The notes: a model not told the origin generated them from the letters alone. A stretch of DNA of 5,578 bases from JALHSW01 sp038321755 (GCA_038321755.1 JBBQFJ010000182.1:1-5578); one strand, 5' to 3'. Positions 1 to 5,578 are shown, counted from the first letter of the stretch. Numbers and translations: made by a program.

Positions 1-396
1 GGCAAGCTGAAAGGGCTCACGGAGCGCAACCGGGCCGCGCACGCCGGGTACGCGTTCCTCGAGAACAAGTACTACCTCGACCACCTCTACGAGAACGTCA
101 TCGTCGACGGCATCAGCGGACCCGTCGCGCGGGCCTCGTACTGGGTCAATCAGCACGTGATCGACGGTGTGGTCAACGGTGCGGGCCGCGGTGCCCGTGC
201 GGTCGGGCAGGTCGCGTACAACACCTTCGATCAGCGAGTGGTCGACGGAGCGGTCAACGCGCTCGCGACCGAGACCGGGGCGGCTGGTGAAGAGCTGCGC
301 AAGATCCAAACAGGACAGGTACAGCGGTACGCGTTGCTGTTGTTCGCATCGGTGGGGCTGCTCAGCCTCATCCTGTTCCTGACGAACGTCCTCTAG
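1..396 (+). CDS. nuoL: NADH-quinone oxidoreductase subunit L, C-terminal part (5' end outside window)
   Basis: Only the last 131 residues are present, read in frame from base 1 to TAG at 394-396. NuoL is the distal antiporter-like membrane subunit of respiratory complex I. It pumps protons and ends in a long lateral helix plus an anchoring transmembrane segment. The fragment shows the family's C-terminal signature: YAFLENKYYLDHLYENVIV at about fragment residues 17-35, then an amphipathic, Gly/Ala/Val-rich stretch at about 40-100. Next comes QTGQVQRYALLLF at 103-115 and a final hydrophobic helix to the last residue. The stretch contains a repeated motif, NQHVIDGVVNG (50-60) and DQRVVDGAVNA (77-87). 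The proton-channel core lies outside the window. The next gene, nuoM, follows after 26 bases, in the standard nuoL-M-N order. Identity is secure from sequence plus context, and the C-terminus appears intact. Confidence 0.95.
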   Translation, partial: GKLKGLTERNRAAHAGYAFLENKYYLDHLYENVIVDGISGPVARASYWVNQHVIDGVVNGAGRGARAVGQVAYNTFDQRVVDGAVNALATETGAAGEELRKIQTGQVQRYALLLFASVGLLSLILFLTNVL

Positions 397-405
397 ATCG
401 TCATC

Positions 406-412
406 GGAAGGG
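406..412 (+). promoter_or_regulatory. Probable ribosome binding site of nuoM
   Basis: A purine run GGAAGGG lies 10 bases before the ATG at 423. A second candidate, GGAG at 417-420, is only 2 bases from the start and is probably too close. The first site therefore better supports the chosen start. Confidence 0.5.
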
Positions 413-422
413 CTACGGAGCG

Positions 423-1967
423 ATGGACTGGTTCGACGACTCGGCGTTGACGCTGGCGGTGTTCGTGCCGCTCGTCGGCATGGCGCTGGTGCTGCTCATC
501 CCGCGTGTCCACGAGACCCTGATCAAGTCGACGGCGCTCCTCACGGCCATCGTGACGGGGGCGGTGGGCATCGGCATCCTCGCCCGCTTCGACTACGGCC
601 ACTCGGGGAAGCTGCAGTTCCAGATCAACAAGCCCTGGATCCCGCTGATCCACAGCCGCTACCACCTCGGCATCGACGGCATCTCTCTACCGCTGCTGAT
701 CCTGTCGATGCTGATGGTGATCCTCTGCATGATCTACTCGTGGGACCACTTCCCCGAGCCGCACAACCCGAAGGCGATCCTCGCGCTCATCCTGCTGCTC
801 GAGGTCGGGATGAACGGGACGTTCGTCGCGCAGGACCTCATCCTCTTCTTCATCTTCTTCGAGCTCGTGCTGCTGCCGATGTTCTTCATGATCGGCGTGT
901 GGGGTGGCCCGAACCGCGAGTACGCGTCCATCAAGTTCTTCCTGTTCACGCTGTTCGGCTCCGCGCTGATGCTCGTGAGCTTCCTGGCGATCTACTTCGT
1001 GTCCGACGTCCAGACGTTCGACATGGTCACGCTCTCGAAGCTCGGTGCCGCGGGGATCACCCAGGGAACCCAGGTCCTCCTGTTCGCCGGTCTGTTCCTC
1101 GGGTTCGCGATCAAGGTGCCGATGTTCCCGTTCCACACGTGGCTTCCCGACGCGCACACCGAAGCGCCGACGGTCGGCTCCGTGCTGCTGGCCGCGATCA
1201 TGCTGAAGCTCGGTACCTACGGCTTCATCCGGATCGCGCTCCCGATCCTGCCCAAGGGCGCCGAGCAGTGGGCGCCGTGGATCGGTCTGCTCGCGGTGAT
1301 CGGCATCATCTACGGGGCGTTGTGCTGCCTCGCGCAGAAGGACATGAAGCGCCTCATCGCGTTCTCGTCCGTCTCGCACATGGGGTTCGTGATGCTCGGC
1401 ATCGCGACGCTCACCAGCTTCGGACTCAACGCCGCGATCTTCGGGATGGTGGCCCACGGGTTCATCACCGGCCTTCTCTTCTTCCTCGCCGGATCGGTGC
1501 AGGAGCGGTACGGCACCCGTGAGATGGGCCGCCTCGGCGGACTGCTCACCCAGGCCCCGAAGCTCGGTTGGATCCTGGGCTTCACGGCCATGGCATCGCT
1601 CGGCCTTCCGGGCCTCGCGGGATTCTGGGGCGAGTTCCCTGCTGTGTTGTCGGCGTACAGCCCGGCGAAGCTCGCCGAAGGGTTGTTCAGCTCGGACAAC
1701 CTGCTGACGTTCCGCACCTTCATGGTCATCGCGGCGATCGGCACCGTGCTGGCGGCGGGATACCTGCTGTGGATGCTGCAGCGGGTCGCGTTCGGCAAGG
1801 TGAAGCCCGAGTTCGAGCACGCGCACATCCACGACGTCCACGTGCTCGAGTGGGTCGCGTGGTCGCCGCTGCTCCTCCTCACGGTCGTGCTCGGGTTCTA
1901 CCCGGACCTGCTCTTCTCGATCACCGACGGCGCGGTCAGCAACGTGGCGAAGGCGTTCGGGGGCTAG
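423..1967 (+). CDS. nuoM: NADH-quinone oxidoreductase subunit M (complex I antiporter-like subunit)
   Basis: A 514-residue polytopic membrane protein of normal NuoM length. It is one of three Mrp-antiporter-like subunits that translocate protons when complex I oxidises NADH and reduces quinone. Family motifs are clear: HLGIDGISLPLLILS (81-95), LFFIFFELVLLPMFFMIGVWGG (within 141-162), AIKVPMFPFHTWLPDAHTEAP (within 229-249), LKLGTYGFIR (261-270), SVSHMGF (316-322) and GLPGLAGFWGEF (394-405). By alignment from memory, E147, K231, K262 and E404 match the essential E. coli residues E144, K234, K265 and E407. H319 and H345 match the conserved channel histidines. All of these are present, so the protein should be active. 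A histidine cluster, HAHIHDVH, sits at 466-473 in the loop before the last helix. The gene lies 26 bases after nuoL and 3 bases before nuoN, so the three are almost certainly co-transcribed. Confidence 0.98.
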   Translation: MDWFDDSALTLAVFVPLVGMALVLLIPRVHETLIKSTALLTAIVTGAVGIGILARFDYGHSGKLQFQINKPWIPLIHSRYHLGIDGISLPLLILSMLMVILCMIYSWDHFPEPHNPKAILALILLLEVGMNGTFVAQDLILFFIFFELVLLPMFFMIGVWGGPNREYASIKFFLFTLFGSALMLVSFLAIYFVSDVQTFDMVTLSKLGAAGITQGTQVLLFAGLFLGFAIKVPMFPFHTWLPDAHTEAPTVGSVLLAAIMLKLGTYGFIRIALPILPKGAEQWAPWIGLLAVIGIIYGALCCLAQKDMKRLIAFSSVSHMGFVMLGIATLTSFGLNAAIFGMVAHGFITGLLFFLAGSVQERYGTREMGRLGGLLTQAPKLGWILGFTAMASLGLPGLAGFWGEFPAVLSAYSPAKLAEGLFSSDNLLTFRTFMVIAAIGTVLAAGYLLWMLQRVAFGKVKPEFEHAHIHDVHVLEWVAWSPLLLLTVVLGFYPDLLFSITDGAVSNVAKAFGG

Positions 1968-1970
1968 CAC

Positions 1971-3434
1971 GTGAACCCCTCGATCGACTACCACGCGCTC
2001 GCGCCTGAGATCGTCGTCACCGCGACGATCATCATCTGCCTGCTCGTCGATCTCTTCGTCCCGTCGCGCCCGCAGCTCGTGGCGCGCATCGCGAGCCTCG
2101 GCGTGCTGGGCGCGCTCATCCCGGTGCTCACGCTCGCAGCCGACGGTGCCGATCGCTCGATGTTCGGCGGTGCGATCGTCGTCGACAACTACGCGCTCGC
2201 GTTCCAGGGCTTCTTCCTGGTGGTCGCGTACCTCTCGCTGCTCCTCTCGTTCGACGAGATCGGCGAGGGCGACTACTACCGCGGTGAGTACTACGTGCTG
2301 ATGCTCACGTCGGTGCTCGGCCTCCTGGTCATGGCGATGGCCCGCGACCTCGTCTCGATCTTCGTCGCGCTGGAGACGATCTCGATCCCCACGTTCGTGC
2401 TCGCCGGCTGGCGCAAGCACGACACGAAGTCGAATGAAGCGGCCCTGAAGTACTTCCTCATCGGGGTGCTGTCCTCTGCGGTGATGCTCTACGGGATGTC
2501 GCTCATCTACGGGCTGGCCGCGGACACGCAGCTCCTGCACATCCGGGCCTACGCGGTCGGGGACACCCCGGCGCTCTTCGCGGTGGCGATCTTCCTCACC
2601 CTGGTGGGCTTCGCGTTCAAGGTGAGCGCGGTGCCGTTCCACTTCTGGGCTCCTGACACCTACGTGGGAGCACCACTCCCGGTCACCTCGTTCCTCTCGG
2701 TCGCGTCGAAGGCCGGCGGCTTCGTCGCCCTGCTCACGATCATCAAGTTCGGGTTCTTCCCGTCCGACGGTTCGTGGGAGCCGATCCTCTGGATCCTTGC
2801 GGCGGCGTCGATGACGCTCGGGAACCTCGCCGCGTTGCGCCAGACGAACGTCGTGCGCATGCTGGCGTACTCGTCGATCGCCCAGGGCGGCTTCATCCTC
2901 GTGCCGCTCGCAGTCGCCGGCGACGTGGTGGGCAACTCGGCGTGGGAAGCCGTGGTGATCTACATCATCATCTACGGCGCGATGAACATCGGCGCGTTCG
3001 CCGCGGTGATCGCCGTGGCCCGCCGCACCCACTCGGCCGAGATCAAGAGCTTCTCGGGGCTCGGGACCACCGACCCGCGCACTGCGGTGCTGCTCTCGAT
3101 CTTTCTGTTCTCGCTGGCGGGGATCCCGCCGTTCGCAGGATGGTTCGCGAAGTTCGTGATGTTCCGCGCGGTCTTCGACGCGGGCACCACGTCGGCCGTC
3201 GTGCTCGGCGTGATCGCGGCCATCAACTCGGTGATCGCGTTCTACTACTACTCCACGGTCATCCGCCGCATGTGGTTCCACCCGGCGGAGGAGCCGGTGG
3301 TGCCCGCGTCCTCGTCCCCGGTCCCGGTCGCGCTCACCGCTGCGATGTTCATCTCGACCGCCGTCGTGATCGTGTGCGGCGTCGCGCCGCAGGTCGTCGC
3401 GCGCATCGGCGAGCTCGCCTTCACCCGCGGCTGA
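1971..3434 (+). CDS. nuoN: NADH-quinone oxidoreductase subunit N (complex I antiporter-like subunit)
   Basis: A 487-residue, 14-helix-type membrane protein of normal NuoN length. It is the third antiporter-like proton-translocating subunit of complex I and normally the last gene of the nuo operon. It starts at GTG 1971, three bases after the nuoM stop, with a weak GGGGG run at 1959-1963 as the only ribosome-binding candidate. The start is supported by the typical opening DYHALAPEIVVTATI. Motifs include FVALETISIPTFVLAGW (131-147), NEAALKYFLIG (155-165), GFAFKVSAVPFHFWAPDTY (213-231), SVASKAGGF (243-251) and GIPPFAGWFAKF (384-395). By recall, E135, K160, K217, K247 and K394 match the functional E. 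coli NuoN residues E133, K158, K217, K247 and K395. The end is followed by hairpins that look like an operon terminator. Confidence 0.97.
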   Translation: MNPSIDYHALAPEIVVTATIIICLLVDLFVPSRPQLVARIASLGVLGALIPVLTLAADGADRSMFGGAIVVDNYALAFQGFFLVVAYLSLLLSFDEIGEGDYYRGEYYVLMLTSVLGLLVMAMARDLVSIFVALETISIPTFVLAGWRKHDTKSNEAALKYFLIGVLSSAVMLYGMSLIYGLAADTQLLHIRAYAVGDTPALFAVAIFLTLVGFAFKVSAVPFHFWAPDTYVGAPLPVTSFLSVASKAGGFVALLTIIKFGFFPSDGSWEPILWILAAASMTLGNLAALRQTNVVRMLAYSSIAQGGFILVPLAVAGDVVGNSAWEAVVIYIIIYGAMNIGAFAAVIAVARRTHSAEIKSFSGLGTTDPRTAVLLSIFLFSLAGIPPFAGWFAKFVMFRAVFDAGTTSAVVLGVIAAINSVIAFYYYSTVIRRMWFHPAEEPVVPASSSPVPVALTAAMFISTAVVIVCGVAPQVVARIGELAFTRG

Positions 3435-3448
3435 TCCCGTACCCCGAC

Positions 3449-3487
3449 CCGGATCCGGCGACCGGATCCGGCGATCGGATCCCCCGA
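3449..3487 (+). repeat. 13-bp tandem direct repeat, two perfect copies plus one degenerate
   Basis: CCGGATCCGGCGA occurs at 3449-3461 and again, without a gap or mismatch, at 3462-3474. A third unit at 3475-3487 keeps 10 of 13 bases, so GGATCC recurs at 3451, 3464 and 3477 with a strict 13-bp period. Each perfect unit contains the 10-bp palindrome CCGGATCCGG, so neighbouring units can pair with each other as a hairpin. The repeat is directly visible. Its function is inferred to be part of the terminator described separately. Confidence 0.9.
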
Positions 3488-3500
3488 TCGGGCTTTGTTT
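3449..3500 (+). terminator. Probable tandem-hairpin terminator of the nuo operon
   Basis: The first hairpin pairs CCGGATCCGG (3449-3458) with its second copy (3462-3471): 10 perfect base pairs with a 3-base CGA loop. The second hairpin pairs CGATCGG (3472-3478) with CCGATCG (3484-3490): 7 base pairs with a 5-base ATCCC loop. This second stem is followed by GGC and then TTTGTTT at 3494-3500, the most T-rich run of the gap. The site begins 15 bases after the nuoN stop. Stem plus T-tract suggests intrinsic termination, though the tract is interrupted by a G and offset by 3 bases. Partial read-through into the next gene is possible. Confidence 0.65.
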
Positions 3501-3522
3501 GTGCACTGACCGGGGCTAGAAC
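3495..3522 (+). promoter_or_regulatory. Weak promoter candidate for the methyltransferase gene, possibly giving leaderless mRNA
   Basis: TTGTTT (3495-3500) and TAGAAC (3517-3522) are spaced by 16 bases and loosely resemble -35 and -10 boxes. The -10 lacks the usual final T. A start point about 7-9 bases downstream would fall at 3529-3531, on or just before the GTG start. No good Shine-Dalgarno sequence precedes that GTG, and leaderless mRNAs are common in actinobacteria. The match is poor enough that this is only a candidate. Confidence 0.3.
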
Positions 3523-3536
3523 CCAGGTCGGTGCAC
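3501..3536 (+). promoter_or_regulatory. Inverted repeat covering the methyltransferase start codon (operator or RNA hairpin)
   Basis: GTGCACTGACC at 3501-3511 is the inverted copy of GGTCGGTGCAC at 3526-3536. The arms match at 10 of 11 positions, and the mismatch is a G-U wobble in RNA. With a one-base bulge at A3525, three more pairs form (GGG 3512-3514 with CCC 3522-3524), leaving the 7-base loop GCTAGAA. The second arm contains the GTG start codon at 3531. In a read-through transcript this would bury the start codon in a stem. If transcription instead starts near 3529-3531, it would be a DNA operator over the promoter. The repeat is visible; the role is inferred. Confidence 0.6.
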
Positions 3537-4730
3537 ACACACGAGCTCGCGCAACGCCTGGCGGACCGGATCCGGCGCAACGGGCCGATCACGTTCGCGG
3601 AGTACCAGGACGCCGCGCTCTACGACGAGGACGGCGGCTTCTTCACCACGGGTGGCGGTGCGGGGCGCGTGGGACGAGACTTCGTCACCAGCCCGGAGGT
3701 GGGCACCCTCTTCGGGGCCCTCGTCGGCCGGCACCTCGATGCCGTGTGGCATCGACTGGGTGCGCCGGACCCGTTCGTCGTCGTCGAGGTCGGCGCGGGC
3801 CGGGGTCGCCTGGCGGCCGATGTCCTCCGATCGACACCGTCCTGTGCGTCCGCGCTGCGCTACCTGCTGGTGGAACGCTCCGCGGCACTTCGGGCCGAGC
3901 AGCGGGACCTCCTCGCGATCGAACCGGCGGACGAAGCGCTCGGACCGGTCCTCCGAAGCCTCGATCCGGATGACGACGACGAGCTCGTGCCGGGGACGGG
4001 TCCGATCGTGGCGTCGATCGACGAGCTGCCGGGCGTGACGTTCGAGGGTGTTGTGCTCGCCAACGAGCTCCTCGACAACCTCCCCGTCCGGATCGTCGAG
4101 CGAACTGCGGACGGCTGGGCCGAGGTCCGCATCGGCCTCGCCCGCCCTGAGGTTGGAGCCGAGGGGCTGGCGGAGCTGCTCGTCGCGGCCGACCCGACGC
4201 TGAGCGACGAGGCCGACGTCGTGGCCGCGGGGGCAACGCCCGCACCCGGCGTCCGACTGCCGGTCCCGACGGCGATCGCCGACTGGCTCGCGTCGGTGGC
4301 CGCGGTGCTCCGGCGAGGCGAGGTGCTGCTGGTCGACTATGCCGACGACGGCGCCGGCCTCGTCCGGCGCCAGCCGAAGCAGGAGGACGGCTGGCTCCGC
4401 ACCTACCGCTTCCACGGGCGTGGGGCCGACCCCCTCGACGCGCCGGGGAGCCAGGACATCACCGTGGACATCCCGCTCGAGTATCTGCGTGCGGTCGCCG
4501 TGCGCTCCGGGTTCGCCGTGGCCGACGAGGCGTCGCAGGCGGCGTGGCTCGCCGGGCTCGGGGTGGATGACCTCGTCGAAGCGGGTCGGGCGGTGTGGAG
4601 GGAGCGCGCGCACCTGGGGGATCTCGAGGCGATCGCCGGTCGCAGCCGGGTCGGCGAAGCCGCCACGCTCGTCGATCCCGCGGGGCTCGGTGCCCATCGG
4701 GTCATCACGCTCGAGCGGATCCTCCGCTAG
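3531..4730 (+). CDS. SAM-dependent methyltransferase, MidA/NDUFAF7 family
   Basis: A 399-residue soluble protein of the Methyltransf_28 (MidA/NDUFAF7) family. The N-terminal family signature is clear: GPITFAEYQDAALYDEDGGFF (residues 18-38), then GRDFVTSPEVGTLFGALVG (48-66). The SAM-binding motif I is VVVEVGAGRGRL (83-94), with GAGRG as the glycine-rich loop. ANELLDNLPVRI (177-188) is the family's conserved acidic/post-I region. VLRRGEVLLVDYADDG (259-274) follows, and the end DPAGLGAHRVITLE (382-395) is typical of the family. Start choice: an in-frame TGA lies at 3507-3509 and the family motif begins at residue 18, so GTG 3531 is the only normal start that keeps the whole domain. Mitochondrial NDUFAF7 dimethylates an arginine of NDUFS2, the NuoD homologue. 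Position 96 bases after nuoN suggests a similar complex I role, which is inference. An acidic run DPDDDDEL (145-152) is a likely surface loop. Confidence 0.88.
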   Translation: MHTHELAQRLADRIRRNGPITFAEYQDAALYDEDGGFFTTGGGAGRVGRDFVTSPEVGTLFGALVGRHLDAVWHRLGAPDPFVVVEVGAGRGRLAADVLRSTPSCASALRYLLVERSAALRAEQRDLLAIEPADEALGPVLRSLDPDDDDELVPGTGPIVASIDELPGVTFEGVVLANELLDNLPVRIVERTADGWAEVRIGLARPEVGAEGLAELLVAADPTLSDEADVVAAGATPAPGVRLPVPTAIADWLASVAAVLRRGEVLLVDYADDGAGLVRRQPKQEDGWLRTYRFHGRGADPLDAPGSQDITVDIPLEYLRAVAVRSGFAVADEASQAAWLAGLGVDDLVEAGRAVWRERAHLGDLEAIAGRSRVGEAATLVDPAGLGAHRVITLERILR

Positions 4731-4766
4731 CGTCCCGACCGGTTTCGCGGGCCATCGGGCTCGCAC

Positions 4767-4775
4767 GGAGGGGGG
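4767..4775 (+). promoter_or_regulatory. Strong Shine-Dalgarno site of the HdeD-like gene
   Basis: GGAGGGGGG lies 8 bases before ATG 4784. It is the best ribosome binding site in the window and fixes the start, although the reading frame stays open upstream into the methyltransferase gene. Confidence 0.8.
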
Positions 4776-4783
4776 AAGCACAC

Positions 4784-5362
4784 ATGGTTGGCACTCGAGT
4801 GGACGCCGCTGACATCAAGCAGGCGGCCAAGTCCTGGTGGCTGTTCCTGGTCACCGGGCTGATCTGGTTCGCGATCGCGCTCGTCGTGCTCCGGATGAAC
4901 GACCGCTCGATCACCACGGTCGGCGTGATCATGGGTATCGTGTTCATCATCGGGGCGTTCAGCGAGTTCCTGATGATGGCGGCCGACGGCACCGGGTGGA
5001 AGATCTTCCATGGCCTGCTCGGCGTGATCTTCATCCTCGCCGGGATCTGGGCGTTCGTGCAGCCCGAGCAGGCGTTCTGGGCCCTCGCGTCCGTGCTCGG
5101 CTTCCTGCTGCTGCTCATGGGGCTCTTCGAGATCATGGTCGCCGTGGCGACCAAGGACGTGAACCCGGCCTGGTGGCTCGGCCTCGTCGCCGGGATCCTG
5201 TTCCTGATCCTCGCCTTCTGGGCCTCCCAGCAGCTCGTCCCGGCCAAGGGGCAGCTGCTCCTGTTCTACGTCGGCTTGATGGCGATGTTCCGCGGCGTCA
5301 GCCAGATCGTGTTCGCCTTCGGCCTGCGGCACGCCGGCAAGGAGGCAGCCGCGCTCGTCTGA
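4784..5362 (+). CDS. HdeD/DUF308-family integral membrane protein
   Basis: A 192-residue, very hydrophobic protein with about six predicted transmembrane helices at roughly 18-36, 44-66, 74-92, 98-120, 128-148 and 157-180. These form three helical hairpins, the arrangement of the DUF308/HdeD family. Supporting features are a short charged N-terminus ending in AAKSWWLFLVTGLIW, GVIMGIVFIIGAFSEF in helix 2, GLLGVIFILAGIWAF in helix 3, and WWLGLVAGILFLILAFWA in helix 5. E. coli HdeD is linked to acid resistance at high cell density, but most actinobacterial homologues have no tested function, so an acid-stress role should not be assumed. No signal peptide other than the first membrane helix is seen. 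The ATG at 4784 is favoured over upstream in-frame starts because of its strong ribosome binding site. The gene begins 53 bases after the methyltransferase stop and may be co-transcribed with it. No convincing promoter is visible in the gap. Confidence 0.8.
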   Translation: MVGTRVDAADIKQAAKSWWLFLVTGLIWFAIALVVLRMNDRSITTVGVIMGIVFIIGAFSEFLMMAADGTGWKIFHGLLGVIFILAGIWAFVQPEQAFWALASVLGFLLLLMGLFEIMVAVATKDVNPAWWLGLVAGILFLILAFWASQQLVPAKGQLLLFYVGLMAMFRGVSQIVFAFGLRHAGKEAAALV

Positions 5363-5384
5363 GTCACGCGTCCGTCGTTCGACC

Positions 5385-5416
5385 GCACGCCCGTCGGGTC
5401 CGCCCGGCGGGCGTGT
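5385..5416 (+). terminator. Strong GC-rich hairpin after the HdeD-like gene, probable terminator
   Basis: CACGCCCG (5386-5393) pairs perfectly with CGGGCGTG (5408-5415). Inside, a T-G wobble and CGGG (5395-5398) with CCCG (5403-5406) extend the stem to 13 pairs, closed by the tetraloop TCCG (5399-5402). A further G-T wobble at 5385/5416 can add one pair. It lies 22 bases after the stop codon. No T-tract follows, as is often the case for actinobacterial terminators, so function is likely but not proven. Confidence 0.6.
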
Positions 5417-5430
5417 CGCGTCCGGGCCGG

Positions 5431-5436
5431 TAGCCT
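5431..5436 (+). promoter_or_regulatory. Possible -10 box for the acetyl-CoA synthetase-like gene
   Basis: TAGCCT fits the TANNNT pattern of actinobacterial -10 boxes. It lies between the hairpin at 5385-5416 and the next gene, about 60 bases before ATG 5498. No recognisable -35 element is present at the expected distance. The assignment rests on position and one short motif only. Confidence 0.35.
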
Positions 5437-5483
5437 GACGCCGCTTCCTGAACGCAATCGTGTGGGAGTGCGACACCGGACAC

Positions 5484-5492
5484 GGGGGAGAG
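5484..5492 (+). promoter_or_regulatory. Ribosome binding site of the acetyl-CoA synthetase-like gene
   Basis: The purine run GGGGGAGAG ends 5 bases before ATG 5498, with its GGGGGA core 8 bases away. This supports the start of a gene whose coding part in the window is very short. Confidence 0.7.
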
Positions 5493-5497
5493 CGCAG

Positions 5498-5578
5498 ATG
5501 TCGGACGCGATCGAATCGTTGCTCGGCGAGGACCGGTCGTTCCCGCCGCCCGCCGACTTCAAGGCGTCGGCGCACGTC
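5498..5578 (+). CDS. acs: Probable acetyl-CoA synthetase (acetate--CoA ligase), N-terminal fragment
   Basis: Only the first 27 residues are present, and the frame is open to the window's last base. The fragment, with the core SLLGEDRSFPPPADFKASAHV split across residues 7-27, matches the usual N-terminal lead of AMP-forming acetyl-CoA synthetases. In those proteins an (E)DR-x-FPPP-x-x-F element precedes the first domain. The enzyme activates acetate to acetyl-CoA through an acetyl-adenylate intermediate in the cytoplasm. No catalytic motif falls inside the window, so the call rests on this short signature alone. A related acyl-CoA synthetase is possible. The gene appears to be its own transcription unit: a strong hairpin separates it from the gene before, and it has its own ribosome binding site and possible -10 box. 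Confidence 0.65.
   Translation, partial: MSDAIESLLGEDRSFPPPADFKASAHV

Noticed and set aside
740..1522. A 260-codon + strand frame inside nuoM
   Set aside because: It is Arg/Ala/His/Pro-rich with no domain, in an alternative frame of a conserved gene.
687..3506. A 939-codon open frame on the minus strand opposite nuoM and nuoN
   Set aside because: It is made of Arg, Glu, His and Asp repeats, as expected when the complement of GC-rich membrane-protein codons is read. It has no recognisable domain, and the + strand proteins are unmistakable.
3501..3509. Minimal upstream frame GTG-CAC-TGA in the same frame as the methyltransferase gene
   Set aside because: It has only two codons and no ribosome binding site. 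It is explained by the inverted repeat duplicating GTGCAC.
4714..4728. Hairpin AGCGGA/TCCGCT overlapping the methyltransferase stop codon
   Set aside because: It has only six pairs, with most of it inside coding sequence and no T-tract following, so it is too weak to call a terminator.
4747..4764. Hairpin GCGGGCC/GGCTCGC with ATCG loop just before the HdeD-like ribosome binding site
   Set aside because: Seven pairs including one wobble are easily met by chance at this GC content. It does not cover the ribosome binding site, so a regulatory call is not supported.
3516..4781. A 421-codon open frame on the minus strand opposite the methyltransferase gene
   Set aside because: It has the same low-complexity charged composition and lies wholly over a well-supported + strand gene. 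It is a shadow produced by high GC.
4595..4783. Upstream extension of the HdeD-like gene into the methyltransferase gene
   Set aside because: The frame is open, but the extra residues are charged and low in complexity. The ATG at 4784 has a strong Shine-Dalgarno site, and the protein from there has the normal family length.
1..5578. CRISPR arrays, tRNA or rRNA genes, insertion sequences, attachment sites or phage genes
   Set aside because: None was seen. Coding density is high, all genes run the same way, and composition looks uniform, with no sign of insertion or transfer.

Overview
The window is a stretch of bacterial chromosome with high GC (roughly two thirds by eye), strong G/C preference at third codon positions and frequent GTG starts. 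Gene content and protein style fit a high-GC actinobacterium. The NuoL C-terminus and the start of the last gene look most like class Acidimicrobiia to me, but that placement is from memory and is inference.

Layout, all genes on the + strand. (1) Positions 1-3434 hold the 3' end of the respiratory complex I (nuo) operon: the last 131 codons of nuoL, then complete nuoM and nuoN. These are the three antiporter-like membrane subunits that carry proton pumping. The key lysines and glutamates known from E. coli NuoM and NuoN are all in place. (2) Positions 3435-3530 are a short, highly structured gap. It holds two perfect 13-bp tandem repeats that fold into a 10-bp hairpin, then a second hairpin and a T-rich run (a likely nuo operon terminator), then an 11-bp-arm inverted repeat that covers the start codon of the next gene. 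(3) Positions 3531-4730 encode a MidA/NDUFAF7-family SAM-dependent methyltransferase. The mitochondrial member of this family methylates the complex I subunit NDUFS2 (bacterial NuoD), so its position behind nuoN is suggestive. (4) Positions 4784-5362 encode a six-helix HdeD/DUF308-like membrane protein with a strong ribosome binding site. (5) Positions 5363-5497 hold a strong GC-rich hairpin and a possible promoter. (6) Positions 5498-5578 are the first 27 codons of a gene that looks like acetyl-CoA synthetase.

How the genes relate: nuoL/M/N encode the proton-pumping arm of NADH:quinone oxidoreductase, the methyltransferase may serve complex I assembly, and acs would feed acetyl-CoA into central metabolism. 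The HdeD-like protein has no clear link to the rest. This is largely ordinary housekeeping DNA. I do not see a new defence, mobile or biosynthetic system. The part most worth a second look is the structured region 3449-3536 between nuoN and the methyltransferase gene.
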